Positions 1-10,402 of a stretch of DNA of 64,000 nucleotides are shown one piece after another. Each line of letters opens with the position of its first letter. Within the stretch, counting starts at the first letter, position 1. The notes beneath the pieces were generated by a model that made no database searches, was not told the origin of the DNA, and saw only the letters and a program-made list of their open reading frames with translations. Source of the DNA: Cololabis saira (lineage: Eukaryota > Chordata > Actinopteri > Beloniformes > Belonidae); NCBI RefSeq assembly GCF_033807715.1, contig NC_084587.1, positions 25,479,017 through 25,543,016 on the forward strand, given 5' to 3'. Position numbers and translations under genes: made by a program.

Positions 1-788
1 GTAGTTTAAAGTGTTGCAAATTCACATTACAAATAATGTTTTAATAGCAGAAAAAAAGACCGCATTTCCCATGTCTGCCCAGCCAATTCTTTGTCCAATC
101 ACGATGTTGTCTTTTTTGATTTATTGCCACACAGAATGGCACAAATTGCTAAGGCAGCGCGTTTGTTTTTGTTGAGCATCTTTGGTGTCTCCCACTTCGG
201 GGTTCCTCCTCTTCCACTTCTTTTTGACTTTGCAGTTCCAGTACACAGATGTCCGACGTGAGTATTATGAAAGTATAGTGTGAGCAGACGGGTCGCATCA
301 GAGCATCGGGGCGTACAGTGTGAGACCATTACTCGTGGGCTGCGAACTTTTGAACTTAGTGATCTAGTCGTGCAGTTTGAGATGGGGCTGAATCAAACGA
401 TTTAAAATATCGCACAGTGTATGCCCATCTTAAGAGCAGCAATGACTGGCTTCCTCACACCTGTGGTGCACATCTTGTTAGTAGGCAGTTGCAGAACTTC
501 TCAATGGCTGTTGTCCCTGATGAAACTATTGCCCACTGCAACTTAAAGGCGAAGGGAGAGTTCATGATGGGGTCTGTTTTTCTTGGGGAGCATAGGAGGA
601 AGGGCGGGCAAGGAGTTAGCTCTCTGTGTTTTATGTTTTGCCCCAGAAATTAAGAGATGTGATGTAATCCACAAATCACGTATCCCACCTTTAAGCAGTG
701 ATAACTCAGGTTATGATTTTTACTTTGTAATCGCTTAATTGACCCTGTAGATGCCTCTTTTATAGTTAAAGAGGATGACTACATCAGA
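1..788. other. no supported feature
   Basis: Only short open frames on both strands occur here, without recognisable domains, paired splice signals or terminal repeats. I see nothing that I can assign. Confidence 0.5.
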
Positions 789-1134
789 CAGTACGTTTAC
801 ATGCACTAACAGAAATTCAAATTGTTGCCTTAATCTGAGTATGCAACCCACGTTTAGCTGAGCTAGTGACTTCCCCAGGACTCCCCCTTCCAGAAGTGAC
901 GACACCGCGAAAGCCAGAATTTCAACACAGTAGGAGAAGAAGACGACGAACAACAAAGAACTAACCCGGAAGAACGCCAAATCTAAAGTGTGTATGACGC
1001 CACATCACATAGTCAAACGCACCTCACTCAATAAGCAATCGCGTATGTATACTTGGATTTCTCAGAAACTCCAATTTAATCCTTGGCTAGATTGTTGCCA
1101 ATAGCTTGATTTAGATGTGTATGTAACCGCACTG
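789..1134. mobile_element. MITE with CAGTACGTTTACATGCAC-type ends
   Basis: The left end reads CAGTACGTTTACATGCAC. The right end, on the opposite strand, reads CAGTGCGGTTACATACAC. These form imperfect terminal inverted repeats about 346 bp apart. The interior has no coding frame of note. Short A/T-rich non-autonomous DNA transposons with ends of this kind are common in fish. I cannot define the target duplication, so the superfamily is left open. Confidence 0.55.
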
Positions 1135-1336
1135 AGTGAAACTGATCTTCAGAGAAATTTCCTCCCTGGCTGCAGCAGCCAGCAGTTACTTGATTTTGTT
1201 GTCATTCCAGATTTCCTGTCATCTATTTTACAAAATGTATTGTATTTGCTCGAATGAAATACAGTGGTTATTTGTACGTGAAACTTCACATAGTGACTTT
1301 ATAATTTATTGAAATGGCCAAACCTTGCTGTCACAA

Positions 1337-1872
1337 TGTAAAAATACTTTCTTAAAGGGGACCTATTATGGCATGTAATACCTATTTTAAACAGGCCAGG
1401 AATGTCTTAAAAACAAGCTTTTGATTTTTTTTGCTAAATAAATTAGAAATTCAGCCTCTGAGCCATGTATTTAGCATCCCAGTCTCTAACCTCATTATCT
1501 ATGCGGGATATTGAGTGGGCGGGCGGCTATGATAATGAGGCACTGTGCTGATTGGCTGCCTGAATGACGCGATACACCGCTACGAAAAAATGGCGGAAGC
1601 TCCGGCCGGCGGAGTTAGTTGTGGGTGTGGTTTCACGCATCGCTCCCGTTGTTATGTAACGACGGGTGCAGAATCTGAACGGCTCGTAGAAGCCACATCA
1701 CACTGGACGGCTCATCCGGGCGGCTGTACAGACACTGCAGAATTTGGTTACTTTCCTCCTTCTCTGAGTTGGCAGGCTGAGGGGAGACCACTTTATATAT
1801 GTTAAAGCAAGAGATAACGTGTTTTTCATAATAGGTCCCCTTTAATCCCCAAAGGGAAATTGATTAAACAGT
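1337..1872 (-). repeat. LINE (L2-type) 3' tail, split by a TTAA MITE
   Basis: On the minus strand the bases right of the MITE read AATTTCCCTTTGGGGATTAA, and those left of it continue with GAAAGTATTTTTAC. Joined across one TTAA they match the tail type seen at 3903-3940 and, more loosely, the end of the LINE at about 20820-20850. This is therefore an old LINE 3' end that served as the target of the MITE at 1356-1841. Only the tail survives. Confidence 0.6.
1356..1841. mobile_element. TTAA-flanked MITE, complete (copy 1)
   Basis: The 486-bp element has terminal inverted repeats AGGGGACCTATTATG and CATAATAGGTCCCCT. Each is bordered by TTAA, at 1352-1355 and 1842-1845. A TTAA target duplication is typical of the piggyBac and Kolobok superfamilies; I cannot choose between them from this copy. 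Two longer relatives start at 9544 and 16352. The interior shares with the copy at 16352 a segment around 1590-1690 containing an inverted pair around GTTATGTAACGAC. It has no transposase and is non-autonomous. Confidence 0.85.
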
Positions 1873-2147
1873 CTGATTCCGACTCACCGTGTTTTAAAGG
1901 ATTAACAAAAGGGTAAAAGAGTTTAAAAAAAGAAGCAATCTTACTTCTTTCCTGCCAGACTACTAAAGAGATAATACCTAGAGTATTACAGAAAGATAAT
2001 GAACATCTTTACAATTAGGTAAATAGCTAATATTATAAATTAGTTCTGGATATCTTTGACACCACCATTAACATCATGTTACTTACCAAGACATGATTTC
2101 ATATCCGTTAATACATTTGCTGAGACTTACCAAGAATAAAAAAAATA

Positions 2148-2149
<2 letters not shown>

Positions 2150-2238
<89 letters not shown>

Positions 2239-2260
2239 TATACACATGTGTATATATATA
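2150..2260. repeat. (TA)n/(CA)n compound microsatellite
   Basis: About 50 bp of alternating TA is followed by about 30 bp of CA and a TATA-rich edge. The open frames through it are pure dipeptide repeats and are not genes. Confidence 0.95.
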
Positions 2261-3026
2261 AATAAAAGACTATGGCTTTTCACAGGTTATGCAGTTAAAA
2301 GTTATTTCTTTGCAGCTGAAGAGGTGACATATCATTCAAATGTTGTAAGAAACCCCTTTACTTGTCGAGAACTCCCACTATGATTAACAGATTGGTCAAA
2401 CACCTGCTTAATGCTGTGCTTGCATGTCGCACAATCTATGCTTGTGTTAAATTGCCTAATTTTTCACTTTTATCATGTAGGCTACTGTAACAGCTTTTGC
2501 TTGCACATAAAAATCCTTTCAACTCATAATGTACGTATGTGACACTAAAACCAGTGTAATTCACTCCTAACTCACATTAAAAAAGGCAGGAAGCTGACAT
2601 TGCAAGAATTCTAGCACCAACCGGAATGAAATAAAAAGAAATTGAGGTAAATTGCTGTGAAAAAGGCAGATCTACCTGGAAGATGTCTGTGCTGCATTGT
2701 AAAGATTAAAGCTGAGAGTTCAAGAATAAAAAATTAAACCCTTGACAGTGTAACAAATATGAATGCCACTACGTGCATGCATTCATTCTCATTTCTACAG
2801 CATCGAAGCAATGTTTTGATCCCACAGCTGTCATGCATTGCATTCAGTGGAGCTACAGGAAATTCCCAGACATGTAAATTTTTTTTTTTAATTAACAGAA
2901 TACAATATGACAGTGGCATTTGTATATACTTGATTTATAAGTGGTGTTTGTATATATTTCTATAAGTTGTGGCGAGTGCAATCAGATCTGCAGTCATCTG
3001 TTGGGGGAGCAGCTTCAGAGCCAGGG
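2261..3026. other. no supported feature
   Basis: A/T-rich single-copy-looking DNA. Overlapping 60-70 codon frames around 2734-2965 on both strands lack any recognisable motif. Confidence 0.5.
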
Positions 3027-3618
3027 TGTCACGGCAAGCTTAAGCCAGAACACAAACAGATTCAAATGCAGAACCCAGTCAGTCAAAAAAAAAAAAAAGT
3101 ATTTTTTATTGTAAACAGGTACAGTTGGGTGAGTGACTCTTTCGGTGGAGACTGGCTTTGGGAGATCTGCTGGCTGGTGCACGAGTTGAGGGAGGCAGGC
3201 AGTAGTCAGAGGTGGGTAGTTTCCTCAAATGGTCTGTGGCTGGTGCAGGGTGAAGATCCTACCACGGAGTGAGAGGTTATCCAAAATGTTGCAATTGAGC
3301 ACACCAAGGGACAAGACTTCCAGAGATCAGCACACTGTAGGCCAGGGCATAGAAAAAGGGATGAGTTCTTCACAACAACGCTCCTGAGAGCAAACGGACA
3401 CAAGCACAGCAAAACTCGGCCTGATTACCACTGAGAGGGCATAACAATCTGGCGAAGACTGGTGCTCCTGCTGTTCTTTAGGAGTGTTGATGAGTCCTGA
3501 TGAAGAGCAGATGTGGCAGCAGGAGACAGCCAGGCTCCGCCTGTAACCTGAGGAGCCTGTTCCGCCCAACCTACAACTCAGGAGACATACATCTCTCCAG
3601 CCAGGCAGGATCATGACA
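3027..3618 (-). mobile_element. LTR-like repeat (probable solo LTR)
   Basis: On the minus strand the segment starts TGTCATGATCCTG and ends GCCGTGACA, so it has the TG...CA ends of a retroviral-type LTR. An AATAAA-type signal (ACAATAAAAAATAC) lies upstream of the 3' end, near an A/T homopolymer at 3087-3100. The organisation resembles the better defined LTR at 11902-12330. I could not find a matching 5-bp duplication at the borders (CAGGG against TAGAG), and no internal coding region adjoins it. It may be an old or edge-eroded solo LTR. Confidence 0.5.
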
Positions 3619-4208
3619 TAGAGACTCAAAGACACTGAACAAATTGGTAAAGAAAGCCAGCTCTGTTCTGGGGATTTTTCTGTAACCTTTGGAGATGATT
3701 GTGTGAAGGAAAATACTAAAAATGAAGAATATCATGAACAACCCTAAGCATTCTCTTCACAACATACAGCTGTATTTCAGCAATAGAGTGTCCCCAGTCA
3801 GAGGCCTCTTCAGATCCAATGCAGCACAGAGACTTCCTTCTTGCCCACAGCAATAAACATCTACAATGAATGTTTCAAGAGACTTAAATCATGAATCCTT
3901 TAACAGTTAATTTCCCTTTGGGGGTTAATCAAGTATTTTTGACTGTCCTCAATGTGCTATATATTAAGTTGTTTTTGATCTGATGTTTTGCACTGAAATT
4001 AAATACACACTACATGCTGTCAAAATTAATAGGACGAATAGTATTTATATAAAACAATTGTTTTGTCATATTTTAATAATTGAGCACACCATTTTACACT
4101 GTACACAGTGACACCCAAGTATTTTTTTCTGATTCAACTATAGTCGGGCTAACCCATATTTTGGTGGGGCTCAAATATTATGCCAGAATTCCTTTGTGAA
4201 TATATATT
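3619..4208. other. mostly unassigned; LINE 3' tail fragment at 3903-3940
   Basis: The only recognisable piece is AATTTCCCTTTGGGGGTTAA followed by TCAAGTATTTTTGACT on the plus strand. It matches the LINE tail split around 1356-1841. The rest shows nothing I can assign. Confidence 0.45.
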
Positions 4209-5890
4209 CATACCTGTCAAGTTTTGGATTTTAAAATACGAGAAATTTCTGCCGGTGTTCCACCGGCCCAACCGAGGTCCAGTATCTTACATTTTAAAAC
4301 AGGTTTCCAAGAAATCTAAAATAACTTAAATGTCAGCCACTTACAAACTACAATTAAAGCTGCAAGCAGCGATGAACGGGCCCTCGCACCCTTGTGCACG
4401 TTCAGACGTGCTGCAGTGGAAGCACTTGTATGACTTTCATGTAGATGTCTTCAGGCCTGGACATTTAGCGGATGACACCAGCCACGACTCTCTATATCAA
4501 ACCATTCAAAAGTTATGGCAGAAAGTAGGAACTATCAGATATCAACCAATCAGATGAAGGGGCGGGGCTAATTTGCACCAATTAAGGTGAAGGAGTCAAA
4601 ACCGAGTTCGTGGACACCACCCACAACTCTCTATGTCAAACCATTCAAAAGTTATAACAGAAAATAGGGACAACCAATTAGAATAAGGGGCGTGGCTAAT
4701 TCAGGCCAATGAAGGTCAAGGACTCAATGCCGAGTCCGATGACACCACCCACGACTCTCTATGTCAAACCATTCAAAAGTTAAAGAAAATAGGGACAACC
4801 AATCAGAAGAAGGGGCGTGGCTAATTCAGGCCAATGAAGGTCAAGGACTCAAAACCGAGTTCGATGACACCACCCACGACTATGTCAAACCTTTCAAAAC
4901 TTATAGCAGAAAATAGGGACAACCAATCAGAAGAAGGGGCGGGGTTAATTCAGGCCAATGAAAGTCAAGGACTCAATACAGAGTCCGATGACACCACCCA
5001 CAAATCTCTGTCAAACCATTCAAAAGTTATAGCAGAAAATATGGACAACCAATCAGAAGAAGGGGCGGGGCTAATGTTCAACAATTATGGTCAAGGACTC
5101 AAAACCGAGTCTGATGACACTTCTGTCAAACCATTCAAAAGTTATAGCAGAAAATAGGGACAACCAATCAGAAGAAGGGGCGGGGCTAATTCAGGCCAAT
5201 GAAGGTCAAGGACTCAATACCGAGTCCGATGACACCACCCACATGTCTTTATCACAACCCGTTCAAAGGTTATGGCAGAGAAAAGTTTTCTAGGGGGCGC
5301 TGTTGAGCCATTAGGCCACGCCCATTAATGCAAACCATGAAATATCTAATTTATCACCAGGCCTGGCTTGCGTGCAAAATTTGGTGACTTTTGGGGAACT
5401 ATCAAATTATGGACCAATCAGATGAAGGGGGGGCGCGCTTTTTGGCGTCTAGTGTCGCCACGGTAACGCTTTTGAAAGAGAAAATGAATGCGCGTTGTCG
5501 CAGATGGAGACGCATATTTTGATTTATAACACACCTGGGTGCACGTTACGGTTCGGGCCGTATTAACTGCCGAAGGATTGGTATAAATTGCACCAAAATT
5601 ATGCGATTAATTCATAATGTTCAAAATGGCCTACTTCCTGTTCGGTTACGGCCATGGCGCCAAGAGACTTTTCTTTAAGTTGTGCCATGATACAGGTGTG
5701 TAGCGATTTTCGTGCATGTACGTCAAACCGTATTGTGGGGCTTGAGGCACAAATTTTTCTAGGGGGTGCTGTTGAGCCATTTTGCCACGCCCATTAATGC
5801 AAACCATTAAATATAAAATTTATCGCCAAATCTTTCAGAACGGTAAAATACGGTAGTTTCCTGGCCAAAACGGGAGACTTGACAGGGATG
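4209..5890. other. inverted pair of CTGTCAAG ends enclosing family A sequence
   Basis: Starting near 4213 the plus strand reads CTGTCAAGTTTTGGATTTTA and then AAATACG. Near 5845-5886 the reverse complement reads CTGTCAAGTCTCCCGTTTTG with the same TATTTTA-type continuation. The two may be terminal repeats of one older DNA element that received the family A copy. Alternatively they may be two separate fragments. The border duplication is not clear. Confidence 0.35.
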
Positions 5891-6612
5891 TATATTTAAT
5901 AAGACGACACGATTCCACCTCAGCACAGAAACAGAGGCATGCGCGCACAGAAAGAAAGAGAGAGAGAGAGAGAGAGACACAACGACGACGCTAGTTATGT
6001 TAACACAGGTGGATCTGAGTGAGAGGCTTAACATCCAGTGTGGTCTGGGTGTATCTGGGGGATGCCGCCGGGTTCGCCTTCAGTTGCAAAACAACTATTA
6101 GACTAACACATTGAAATATGTCAATTCTGATATGTTCATATTGTCAAAACAGACGGGGCATATTTGCTTACCTAATTTGCACCAATTATGGCCAAGGACT
6201 CAAAACCATGTCTGATGACACCACCCACGAGTCTTTATGTCAAACCATTCAAAAGTGATTGCAGAAAATCGGAAGTATCACATATCGACCAATCAGAAGA
6301 AGAGACTTTTCTTTAAGTTGCGACATGATACAGGTGTGTATCGATTTTCATGCATGTACGTCAAACCGTATTGTGGGGCTTGAGGCACAAAGTTTTCTAG
6401 GGGGTGCTGTTGAGCCATTTTGCCACGCCCATTAATGCAAAGCATTAAATATCAAATTTATCGCCAGGCCTGGCTTGCGTGCAAAATTTGGTGACTTTTG
6501 GGGCACGTTTAGGGGGGCAAAAAGGCCCTCCTTTCGTCAGAAGAATAAAAAGAAGAAAGAATTCCTACAGATACAATAGAGCCTTCGCACTGTAAGTGCT
6601 CGGGCCCTAATA
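4351..6612 (+). mobile_element. family A repeat, copy 1 (GCTGCAAGCAGC...GGGCCCTAA)
   Basis: The copy starts AATTAAAGCTGCAAGCAGC, an end containing a perfect 5-bp-stem hairpin (GCTGC-AA-GCAGC), and reaches GGGCCCTCGCAC. It ends with GGGCCTTCGCACTGTAAGTG followed by CTCGGGCCCTAA, which can fold as an imperfect hairpin. In order it contains a tandem array of about 125-bp units (4500-5260), a non-repetitive module with the landmarks GTTGAGCCATTTTGCCACGC, TTTCTTTAAGTTG and GGCAAAAAGGCCCTCC, and an A-rich tract before AATTCCTACAG. Foreign-looking sequence (5829-6167) interrupts it. It encodes nothing recognisable. Further copies are at 21736, 40338 (reversed) and 53786. I do not recognise a named superfamily. 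Confidence 0.7.
4500..5260 (+). repeat. tandem array of ~115-126 bp units inside family A copy 1
   Basis: About six units repeat the order CCAATCAG, GGGGCGGGGC, GGTCAAGGACTC, GATGACACCACCCACGACTC and CATTCAAAAGTTATAGCAG. Each unit therefore carries a CCAAT-box-like and a GC-box-like motif some 10 bp apart. Open frames over the array (for example 4834-5157) only reflect the periodicity and the lack of stops in one phase. Confidence 0.85.
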
Positions 6613-7240
6613 AATGTGTAATCCCCTGGGCACTAAAATCCTTTTTATTTTGTTCTATATTGTAATAATGTCATCAAAAGTTAAACAAAATAACACAAAT
6701 ATCTTAACAGCTCATATACCTAATAATGTAAAGAATAATTCAAATAGCATACAAGCCACTTGGTTTCGTCCATAGGGGCGCACTTCGCAACCAGCATTGC
6801 AACGACAGATAACGTAAAACTATTTTATCCCGATGCCTGAAATAATTAACAAACCAAAGATCATATAAAGCAACTGAACGAATATGAAATTTCAATGTAT
6901 ATTTCTCCTTAGAAATATGATCAAAACGATTTTATATGTCAAAACTATCTTAAAATAATGCATTTACACTGAGAAAGACAAGGATGGCCGCCATGTTTTC
7001 ATTTTTACAAGGCAGCTGCTGGCAGTCACATGACTTTTCAGCAGGCCTTATTGTGAAACTAATACGTTTTGTACTGTGGACCAATGTTGCTATTTTACAT
7101 TTTGATGTGAGAATGGGTTGTCCTGAGTATAAATAAGTCGGTTTAGATAATGGATGGATGGACTTTTTGAAAATAATGCATGAAGGATAATTGTCAGATT
7201 ATAGCTTCACTTACAATATGTTATTGTTAAATATCTGTGC
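6613..7240. other. unassigned; possible RTE/SINE tail relic at 7125-7162
   Basis: The only suggestive piece is AAATAAGTCGGTTTAGATAATGGATGGATGG-like sequence at 7125-7162. It resembles an eroded form of the GGATAAGCGG...ATGGATGG tail of the RTE copies at 26010-26050 and 47455-47490. Nothing else is recognised. Confidence 0.35.
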
Positions 7241-7248
7241 GTAATAAT

Positions 7249-7670
7249 TAGGGGTGTAATGGTACACGTATTTGTATTGAACCGTTCGGTATAGCGTGTT
7301 CGGTTCGGAACGGAGCCGTACAATTTTAAACTGTTCAGTGTTGCATTTGTTAAATTTTGCACATTTGATGTAAAAAGATTTGTTTTTAAGATTTAAGATT
7401 TTGTTGTTTATAAGTCTGAGCCTTATAAATGTTATTTAATCTGAGCAACAACTTTAAACTGTTCAGTGTTGCAACTGTTCAATTTTGCACATCAGGGAGA
7501 TATTTTTTTTTTAAGTCTGAGCCAATGTTATTTTGTGTGTGTGTAATAAACAACTAGCACGTTTTATATTTTGCATTTTGTTTTCTTACTGTACCGAAAA
7601 TGAACCGAACCGTGACCTCCAAACCGAGGTACGTACCGAACCGAGATTTTTATGTACCGTTACACCCCTA
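7249..7670. mobile_element. hAT-type MITE, complete, 8-bp TSD
   Basis: The 422-bp element has ends TAGGGGTGTAATGGTAC and GTACCGTTACACCCCTA, nearly perfect inverted repeats of 17 bp. The 8-bp sequence GTAATAAT occurs directly outside both ends (7241-7248 and 7671-7678). An 8-bp duplication with TAGGGGTG-type ends defines the hAT superfamily. Subterminal CGGTTCGGT-like motifs repeat near both ends, as expected for transposase binding. No transposase frame is present. Confidence 0.93.
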
Positions 7671-7678
7671 GTAATAAT

Positions 7679-9539
7679 ATTAGTATTTCTGACACAATGA
7701 TAATAATAGTGTTTTTATTATGTTATGGTGTAATCCCATTTGTGTTTTCTACATGGTTAAGTATCTTCTCCCACTTCAATAAACGCCATCACCATCTCTT
7801 TAGAAGTAGAAAATGCAATTATGGACCACGACTATGAACTCTGATTATAAGCACTAGTAAATAATTTGATAAACTGGCAAATTAACCATACAGCACACTG
7901 CTTCTCGAGCTATTTTAGGACAATGTTCTCTTTCCTGCCATGCATGAGCTGGATGGAATTGTAAATTACTGTCTCATCTAATCTGTCCCTGTGTCTTCAT
8001 CCTATGATGATTCTGATGCTTCTTGCTTAGATCAAATAGTCCTTCAGATTAAATATTCCATTGAGATTTTACTCATGCTGAAGTGAGCAAACGAAATTGC
8101 AGAAGTATTTTCTGGGGAAAATAAGTTCCATCTTATTAAATCACATGTGTTGCCATGGTCATATGCATATTAAACCTTTAGTACATTTTAATTACCATAC
8201 ACAACAAGCCGTGACAGCTTTGCTGTGGTCCATATCCTTTAGTTAGTGTAAAGGCTCTCCACAGTGTAATTTTTACAGATCAAGATAAATATGGTGACAG
8301 CATTTGCGAAGTATAAAAGTGCAATGCACTAAATTACCACGACAAAGGAAGCAGCGCTTTAAAATGCCTCATGAACTAATAGTTTTAATAGGGAAACATT
8401 TGATGCAGTGATACTTACTGGAAAGCTTGCCATCATGTGCTCTCCATCACATAAAGATGCATAACAGCAACCATTACTCACAGGCATCAGCCTCATCATG
8501 TCGTTGTAAATGTATTTAAGAGTCACCTAAATAATGATACAAGACAGATGGAGTGTCCTGAATCAAAGACACTCCTGTCTTTTGTGAAAAAACAGCAGTA
8601 GGACATTGGAAAAACATTTAAAGATGTGAGCCACAGGAATTTACACTCTAAAAGAAATCAACCATTTATCTTTTGTTCAGATTTTTTTGACGAAAAGATA
8701 TATGGTCATGCACTGAGAAAATAAGGATCTGGGGGGGTGGTCAGGGGAGCATGTGTCTGGCCACCATACTCGCCACCCCGGACACAATTACTTTTTTTTT
8801 TTTTCCCTTTTTTACGGAGGCGGAATCTTTTTGTTTTCAGCAGCAGGGTGCAAGGAGGACAGTGGCCTAAAAAGTGGGTATTATAGCGACGCCAGAACCT
8901 CAACAAAGGTTCCGTGGGTGAATTATGTAACGAGTTCCATGACCCACTACAGTATCGACTATATGCAGCGTATATGGGGCGCTGCGCTAGAGGGGGTGCC
9001 AAAGTGATGGGGGAAAAACATGTTTTTAGTTGGCATTTTCTCTATTGAACAGCTGTTTGTGCATGTGTAAATGATATGATCAATAACAGAGAGGCATGTC
9101 ACTAGTTAGACGCCCCTCAGCTCCCTCACAGCTCCTCCCACACACACACACGCCATAGACGTTCCAGTGTGCACTTCAGCAAGCATGCGCTGGAGCCTGT
9201 TTTTTTTTTGTTTTTTTTATCGTGTTGTTACATGTATTGACACGCACGAGTGGGGGCACCTGTAATATGTCCGCATACCCCTCACACCGTGTCCTAACTG
9301 CATGCGAGCGTCCGACTATCGCGTCGCACTGCGTGACATCGGACGCTCTATGTCCACACTGAAAGCGTTATGGGCCCCCACGTTATTTTGATTGACAGCT
9401 GAAACTCGCCTTTTACTCACCGCACTACCCGCCCGTGCGCTCCTAAAGTGTCAGCACCTCGTGACGCGCTGATTGGCTGGAAGACTATCGAAGCGAGCGC
9501 GATTCCCATTGTTCAGTCTCTCGCTAAGCAGATACTGGC
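7679..9539. other. mostly unassigned
   Basis: No coding domain is recognised. At 8727-9005 a segment begins GGGGGGGTGGTCAGGGGAGC, contains a T-homopolymer run and ends near GAGGGGGTGCCAAAG; it may be a decayed repeat. At 9285-9375 the GC-rich stretch CTGCGTGACATCGGACGC is the reverse complement of a stretch inside the TTAA element at 16735-16755, so it is repeat-derived. The rest shows nothing. Confidence 0.4.
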
Positions 9540-9829
9540 TTAAAGGTGACATATTATGGCATTTAATGTATATTTTAAACAGGCCTTGAATGTCTTAAAA
9601 AGAATCTAAAGCTTGTTTTTTCTACATAAATCAGAAATTCAGCCTGTGGGCCGTGTCTATAGTTTTACCGCTTCTAACCCCTTTTTCTGTGCCCCATTCT
9701 AAGGGAAGGGGGGGGTATGAGGATGAGGCTCTGTGCTGATTGGCTGCTTGAATGACGTGTAGGAGGGGAGGAGACAAAGCGTTGCTCTGGGGAGAAGTGC
9801 AGCTGCTGCGTAGCAAAGCGTGTCCACGG

Positions 9830-9903
9830 TTCTGCGTTAAATCAACGCGTACCCTACGCCGTAGGCTCTGCGTTGGTGTAACGTGGAACCATAAATCAGC
9901 CTT
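9830..9903. mobile_element. Harbinger-like MITE, partial, nested in TTAA element
   Basis: The right half reads ACCCTACGCCGTAGGCTCTG, then AACGTGGAACCATAAATCAGCC. It matches the ends of the complete copy at 14193-14346 and the nested copy at 16808-16899. The left half is shorter than in those copies. Confidence 0.6.
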
Positions 9904-10209
9904 TAGTCACCTCGTCTTCACACTAATTCACACAGGAAGATTGAATTTAATTCTAAACAGTTACACCACGGTTATTTACTCCAATTCCTCATCATTTCAC
10001 TTCTTATGTTACAAGACAAATGAATCATGTAACTGTAAAGAAATCACAACACTGAATTTTCACAAATGGCAACTTTATTGTTAAAATATATAAAGTATGC
10101 ACTATTGCTGGCTCAGGAAGGACCGCGCGTCTTCTGAAGGTGTCGTTGAACAGCTCCAGGTGCTTGAAAGATCTGAAACCACAGAAGAAAAATGTATTAC
10201 GGTACTAAT

Positions 10210-10312
10210 AGAGCCCCGAGCCCGCCGGAGCCGGTTCCCCCGGAGCCGGCGGGTTCGGATCTCCGGGCTCGGCCCCCGGGTTCGGACCTCCGGGTTCGGA
10301 GCTCCGAACTTA
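10210..10312. repeat. GC-rich CCGGAGCCGG / GGGTTCGGACCTCC short-period repeat
   Basis: Repeated variants of CGGGTTCGGA(T/C)CTCCGGG and CCGGAGCCGG fill about 100 bp. The tract stands out in an A/T-rich neighbourhood. It sits where the TTAA element copy 2 breaks off. Confidence 0.6.
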
Positions 10313-10402
10313 AGAAAAAGTTTCCGATCTCAGAGTAGATCAACTAAGAGTTCAGGATTAGACTCAGAGTTTGTTGAACCTGCTTTGTGAAACAGACCCC
10401 TG
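10313..10402. mobile_element. MITE end fragment (…AAACAGACCCC)
   Basis: The reverse complement begins GGGGTCTGTTTCACAAAGCA and continues with alternating ACTCTGAGT and GATCTACTCTGAG motifs. That end type belongs to a fish MITE family with CACAAAGCAGG-type termini, which I recall as Harbinger-like. Only one end is present. Confidence 0.4.

Larger units (their letters stand above)
9544..10315 (+). mobile_element. TTAA element, copy 2 (long form, right end lost)
   Basis: The left TTAA lies at 9540-9543, followed by AGGTGACATATTATGGCATT, a variant of the copy 1 end. Sequence shared with copy 3 (16352 onward) includes the region after ACTTCTTATGTTACAAG and the block GGCTCAGGAAGGACCGCGCG...TTCTGAAGGTGTCGTTGAAC...ATGTATTACGGTACTAATAG. 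Both copies carry a Harbinger-like MITE half at the equivalent position. The right terminus is absent; GC-rich sequence and another MITE end follow. No transposase frame is recognised. Confidence 0.65.

Noticed and set aside
2083..2383. 66- and 96-codon frames on opposite strands
   Set aside because: They translate the TA/CA microsatellite.
3027..3618. Solo LTR with target duplication
   Set aside because: The LTR-type ends are kept as a feature, but the claimed duplication was dropped because the flanking pentamers differ.
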